Shown here: piece after piece, positions 61,812-64,000 of the stretch
Numbering within the stretch: position 1 is the stretch's first letter
Layout: the number at the start of each line of letters is the position of its first letter
NCBI RefSeq assembly: GCF_001039475.1
Contig: NZ_LELK01000004.1
Location: 960,330-1,024,329 of the forward strand
DNA from: Guptibacillus hwajinpoensis
GTDB taxonomy: Bacteria > Bacillota > Bacilli > Bacillales > Guptibacillaceae
DNA: 64,000 bases
Direction of reading: 5' to 3'
Made by a program: the position numbers and the translations under genes
Notes under the pieces: generated by a model
The model's database searches: none
Seen by the model: the letters and a program-made list of their open reading frames with translations, nothing else
Told to the model about the DNA's origin: nothing

Positions 61812-62529
61812 ACAGTTTACTAAAGGTGAAGCACTCTACCTACAAATAAAAGATATCTTAATCGATCGTATTCAAAATGGCTCGTGGAAAGCAAACGAAT
61901 TGATTCCTACCGAACAGGAATTAATTAAAGAATTTGGGGTGAGTCGGACAACGATACGCCAGGCAATCACGGTCCTTGTACAAAACGGTCTACTTGAAAA
62001 GAAACAGGGGCGAGGTACGGTCGTGAAACCGCAACAGCTCGTTGGAAATCTCGGGCAGCTAAAAGGTTTCGCAGAGGAAGTGATGGAGCGCGGATCTGTT
62101 CCACGATCGAAACTGATTCGAGCTGAATTCAAAACGAACCTTTATCACGAAAGGGAAATGCTTCAAGTGCCTGAAGATGCGCCTATACTATTAATAGAAA
62201 GAATCCGTTTTTCAGATGATACGCCTGTTGCACTCGAGCGAAGCTGCTGGCCAGAAGAAATTGGGCAACTTTTAATGAAGCATGATTTAAATGAAGCGAA
62301 GTATTATGAAATCTTGGAGAACGATCAAATCTACTTAAATCGCGCAAACGAACGCATCGCGGCTATGAATGCGACGATCGATGAAGCAGATTTGCTTGCG
62401 ATTCGACCTGGGGAAGCGTTGCTCGAGATGACGCGTCTAAGCTACGGACTAAATGATCATCCGATGGAATACACAAGAACGAAATATAGAAGTGATCAGT
62501 ACCACTATCATATTGAACTGAAACGATAA
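61801..62529 (+). CDS. GntR/HutC family transcriptional regulator
   Basis: A 242-residue regulator. The N-terminal GntR winged helix (LIPTEQELIKEFGVSRTTIR and QAITVLVQNGLLEKKQGRGT) is followed by a UTRA effector domain (LLIERIRFSDDTPVALERSCWP, ending HPMEYTRTKYRSDQYHYHIELKR). HutC-type members usually repress carbohydrate genes and release on binding a phosphorylated sugar; sulfofructose phosphate or free sulfoquinovose would be logical here. It is embedded in the operon it probably controls, overlapping the kinase gene. Candidate operators lie at 54632 and 59230. Confidence 0.92.
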   Translation: MSNEQFTKGEALYLQIKDILIDRIQNGSWKANELIPTEQELIKEFGVSRTTIRQAITVLVQNGLLEKKQGRGTVVKPQQLVGNLGQLKGFAEEVMERGSVPRSKLIRAEFKTNLYHEREMLQVPEDAPILLIERIRFSDDTPVALERSCWPEEIGQLLMKHDLNEAKYYEILENDQIYLNRANERIAAMNATIDEADLLAIRPGEALLEMTRLSYGLNDHPMEYTRTKYRSDQYHYHIELKR

Positions 62530-62545
62530 GAAGGGAGCATATCAC

Positions 62546-63439
62546 ATGCCATTTATTGATGGAAAAACGATGCTTGACCACGCTTTTCAAAACGGATACG
62601 GAGTAGGTGCGTTCAGCGCACATAACGCAGAGACGGTTGTTGCAATCTTGGAGGCGGCGCATGAAGAAAAAGCCCCTATCATGATTCAGGTGGGGCAAAA
62701 GGTCATCCAAACACTTGGAATGGAAGCTTTGAAAGGACTTATCGATACGTACGAAAAAGACTACAACGTGCCGGTCGCAATCCACCTCGATCATAGTCGT
62801 CAGTTCGAACAAACGATGCAAGCTGTTCAAATGGGCTTTCAGTCTGTTATGTTCGATGGCTCTGGTCTTTCATTCGAAGAGAATACCACTACAACGAAAA
62901 AAGTTGTTGATATCGCACGAGCACTTGGCATTGGATCAGAAGGTGAAATTGGTAAGATCGGTGGTACTGAGGATGACATCACGGTCGATGAAAAAGATGC
63001 ACTAATCACGTCGACTGAAGAAGCGGTTTCATTCGTTGAGGCAACGGATGTTGATTATCTTGCTGTCTCGATCGGAACGGCACATGGCATCTATAAACAA
63101 ACGCCGAACCTTCGCTTTGATCGCTTAAAAGAAATCGTAGACGCGGTAAAACGCCCGGTTGTTCTTCACGGAGGCTCTGACGTACCAGATGCGCAAGTAC
63201 AACGTGCGATTTCACTTGGAATTGCGAAGATTAACGTGGATACAGAACTTCGTCAGGCATTTACAAGAGGCGTACAAGAAGCATTTGCTGAGAATCGTGA
63301 TGATATCGTACTTGCAAGCACACTGGGACGCGGTCGAGAGCGTATGAAGGAGAAAGTTCAGGAGAAGATTCGTGTATTTGGTAGCCAGAACAAGGCAGAA
63401 GAACTTTTAACAAACAAAAAGGTCATTACCATTTCCTAA
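62546..63439 (+). CDS. Class II aldolase, predicted sulfofructose-1-phosphate aldolase
   Basis: A 297-residue zinc-dependent TIM-barrel aldolase of the fructose/tagatose-bisphosphate type. Zinc ligands are in HLDHSRQFEQ, SIGTAHGIYK and VVLHGGSDVP, and the conserved EGEIGKIGGTEDD follows. Within this operon it would split 6-deoxy-6-sulfofructose 1-phosphate into dihydroxyacetone phosphate and 3-sulfolactaldehyde. E. coli does this with a class I enzyme (YihT), so the family differs. AGAAGGGAG precedes ATG 62546. A tagatose- or fructose-bisphosphate role is the alternative. Confidence 0.87.
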   Translation: MPFIDGKTMLDHAFQNGYGVGAFSAHNAETVVAILEAAHEEKAPIMIQVGQKVIQTLGMEALKGLIDTYEKDYNVPVAIHLDHSRQFEQTMQAVQMGFQSVMFDGSGLSFEENTTTTKKVVDIARALGIGSEGEIGKIGGTEDDITVDEKDALITSTEEAVSFVEATDVDYLAVSIGTAHGIYKQTPNLRFDRLKEIVDAVKRPVVLHGGSDVPDAQVQRAISLGIAKINVDTELRQAFTRGVQEAFAENRDDIVLASTLGRGRERMKEKVQEKIRVFGSQNKAEELLTNKKVITIS

Positions 63440-63455
63440 GGAGGATGATGAATCG

Positions 63456-64000
63456 ATGAGTACACAAACTTCAGTACGTACATATGGCTTGTACATTAAT
63501 GGCGAATGGCGGGAGAAATCACAGACGGACGATGTATTGAATAAGTACACACAAGAAGTAAGTGCAAAAACAGCGGCAGCTGAAAAACAGGATGTAATTG
63601 ACGCAGTTGACTCGGCTAAAAAAGCATTAAAGATACCTTTCTCACCATATGATCGCTATAGTGTATTGATTAAGGCAGCGGCTACGCTTCGTGCACGTCA
63701 AGATGAGCTTGGTGAAGTACTCGCGAAAGAAGTTGGAAAACCACTTGCTGAGTGTAAGGGGGAAGTCGGACGTGCGGCCCTGACGCTTGAAGTATCTGCT
63801 GAGGAAGCAAAACGCATCCACGGTGAAGGCGTTCCTGTTGAAGCAGCACCAGGATCTGAGAAGCGTCAGGCATTTACAAGACGTTTTCCGATCGGTGTTG
63901 TAGCCGCAATCACACCATTTAATGTTCCACTAAATCTTGTTTGTCATAAGATTGGACCAGCAATCGCAGCTGGAAACAGTGTTGTATTGAAACCAGCAGA
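63456..64000 (+). CDS. Aldehyde dehydrogenase, 3' end cut off (predicted sulfolactaldehyde dehydrogenase)
   Basis: The frame is open from ATG 63456 (preceded by AAGGAGGATG) to the window end, 181 codons without a stop. The start GLYINGEWREKS, then FPIGVVAAITPFNVPLNL and HKIGPAIAAGNSVVLKPA are characteristic of the ALDH superfamily. Following the aldolase in a sulfosugar operon, it most likely oxidises 3-sulfolactaldehyde to sulfolactate with NAD(P). The catalytic cysteine lies beyond the window. Substrate is inferred from context. Confidence 0.88.
   Translation, partial: MSTQTSVRTYGLYINGEWREKSQTDDVLNKYTQEVSAKTAAAEKQDVIDAVDSAKKALKIPFSPYDRYSVLIKAAATLRARQDELGEVLAKEVGKPLAECKGEVGRAALTLEVSAEEAKRIHGEGVPVEAAPGSEKRQAFTRRFPIGVVAAITPFNVPLNLVCHKIGPAIAAGNSVVLKPA

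Noticed and set aside
62363-62830. Long minus-strand frame over the GntR and aldolase genes
   Set aside because: It spans two well-supported genes on the other strand and has no supporting start signal.

Overview
The window reads as chromosome of a spore-forming member of the Bacillaceae (Firmicutes), with moderate GC and A/G-rich ribosome binding sites. Much of it keeps Bacillus subtilis yut/yum/yui/yug gene content: yuzD, yutJ, yuzB, dapF, erpA, yumC, a type II NADH dehydrogenase, yuiA-yuiB-yuiC, yuiD, yuiF, yuiH, yugI, yuzA, yugJ, pgi, yugN and yugO. A Spo0E-like protein and a CwlC-like mother-cell type amidase fit a sporulating host. The many sodium-coupled transporters would suit a salt- or alkali-tolerant relative. 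The species cannot be fixed from sequence alone.

Layout. 1-6.9 kb is core metabolism and redox. 7.0-17.3 kb is a sugar catabolic island: a LacI regulator with paired operators, a binding protein, two permeases (one with a large insert), a ThuA protein, two Gfo/Idh/MocA oxidoreductases, two sugar isomerase/epimerases and an SDR. It has no ATPase. 17.5-31.1 kb is the yum/yui block with cell-wall enzymes. 31.3-39.5 kb holds modAB, liaFSR, a hydrolase and an NSS transporter. 39.7-46.6 kb is the yug block, ending in tRNA-Ala(GGC). 46.7-53.1 kb is an AT-rich accessory region: a 1031-aa SF1 helicase converges on a GIY-YIG/DUF2075 NTPase translationally coupled to a MazG pyrophosphohydrolase, a candidate defence island set among REP-like motifs. 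53.4-54.2 kb is a DegV protein.

The right end, from 54.66 kb past the window edge, is a sulfoquinovose (plant sulfosugar) operon: cupin-like DUF4867, sodium symporter, GH31 sulfoquinovosidase with every recognition and catalytic residue I can recall, fucose-isomerase-family isomerase, PFK-family kinase, GntR regulator, class II aldolase and aldehyde dehydrogenase (cut off). The isomerase, kinase and aldolase each come from a different family than in the E. coli sulfo-EMP route, which points to the sulfo-EMP2 type. A 13-nt motif shared by two control regions is a candidate operator.

The window also carries four dispersed repeat families. The most striking is a 143-159 bp element that folds as a perfect four-way (cloverleaf) structure. 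Two intact copies differ by compensatory changes, and a third, collapsed copy supplies the stop codon of yuzB.
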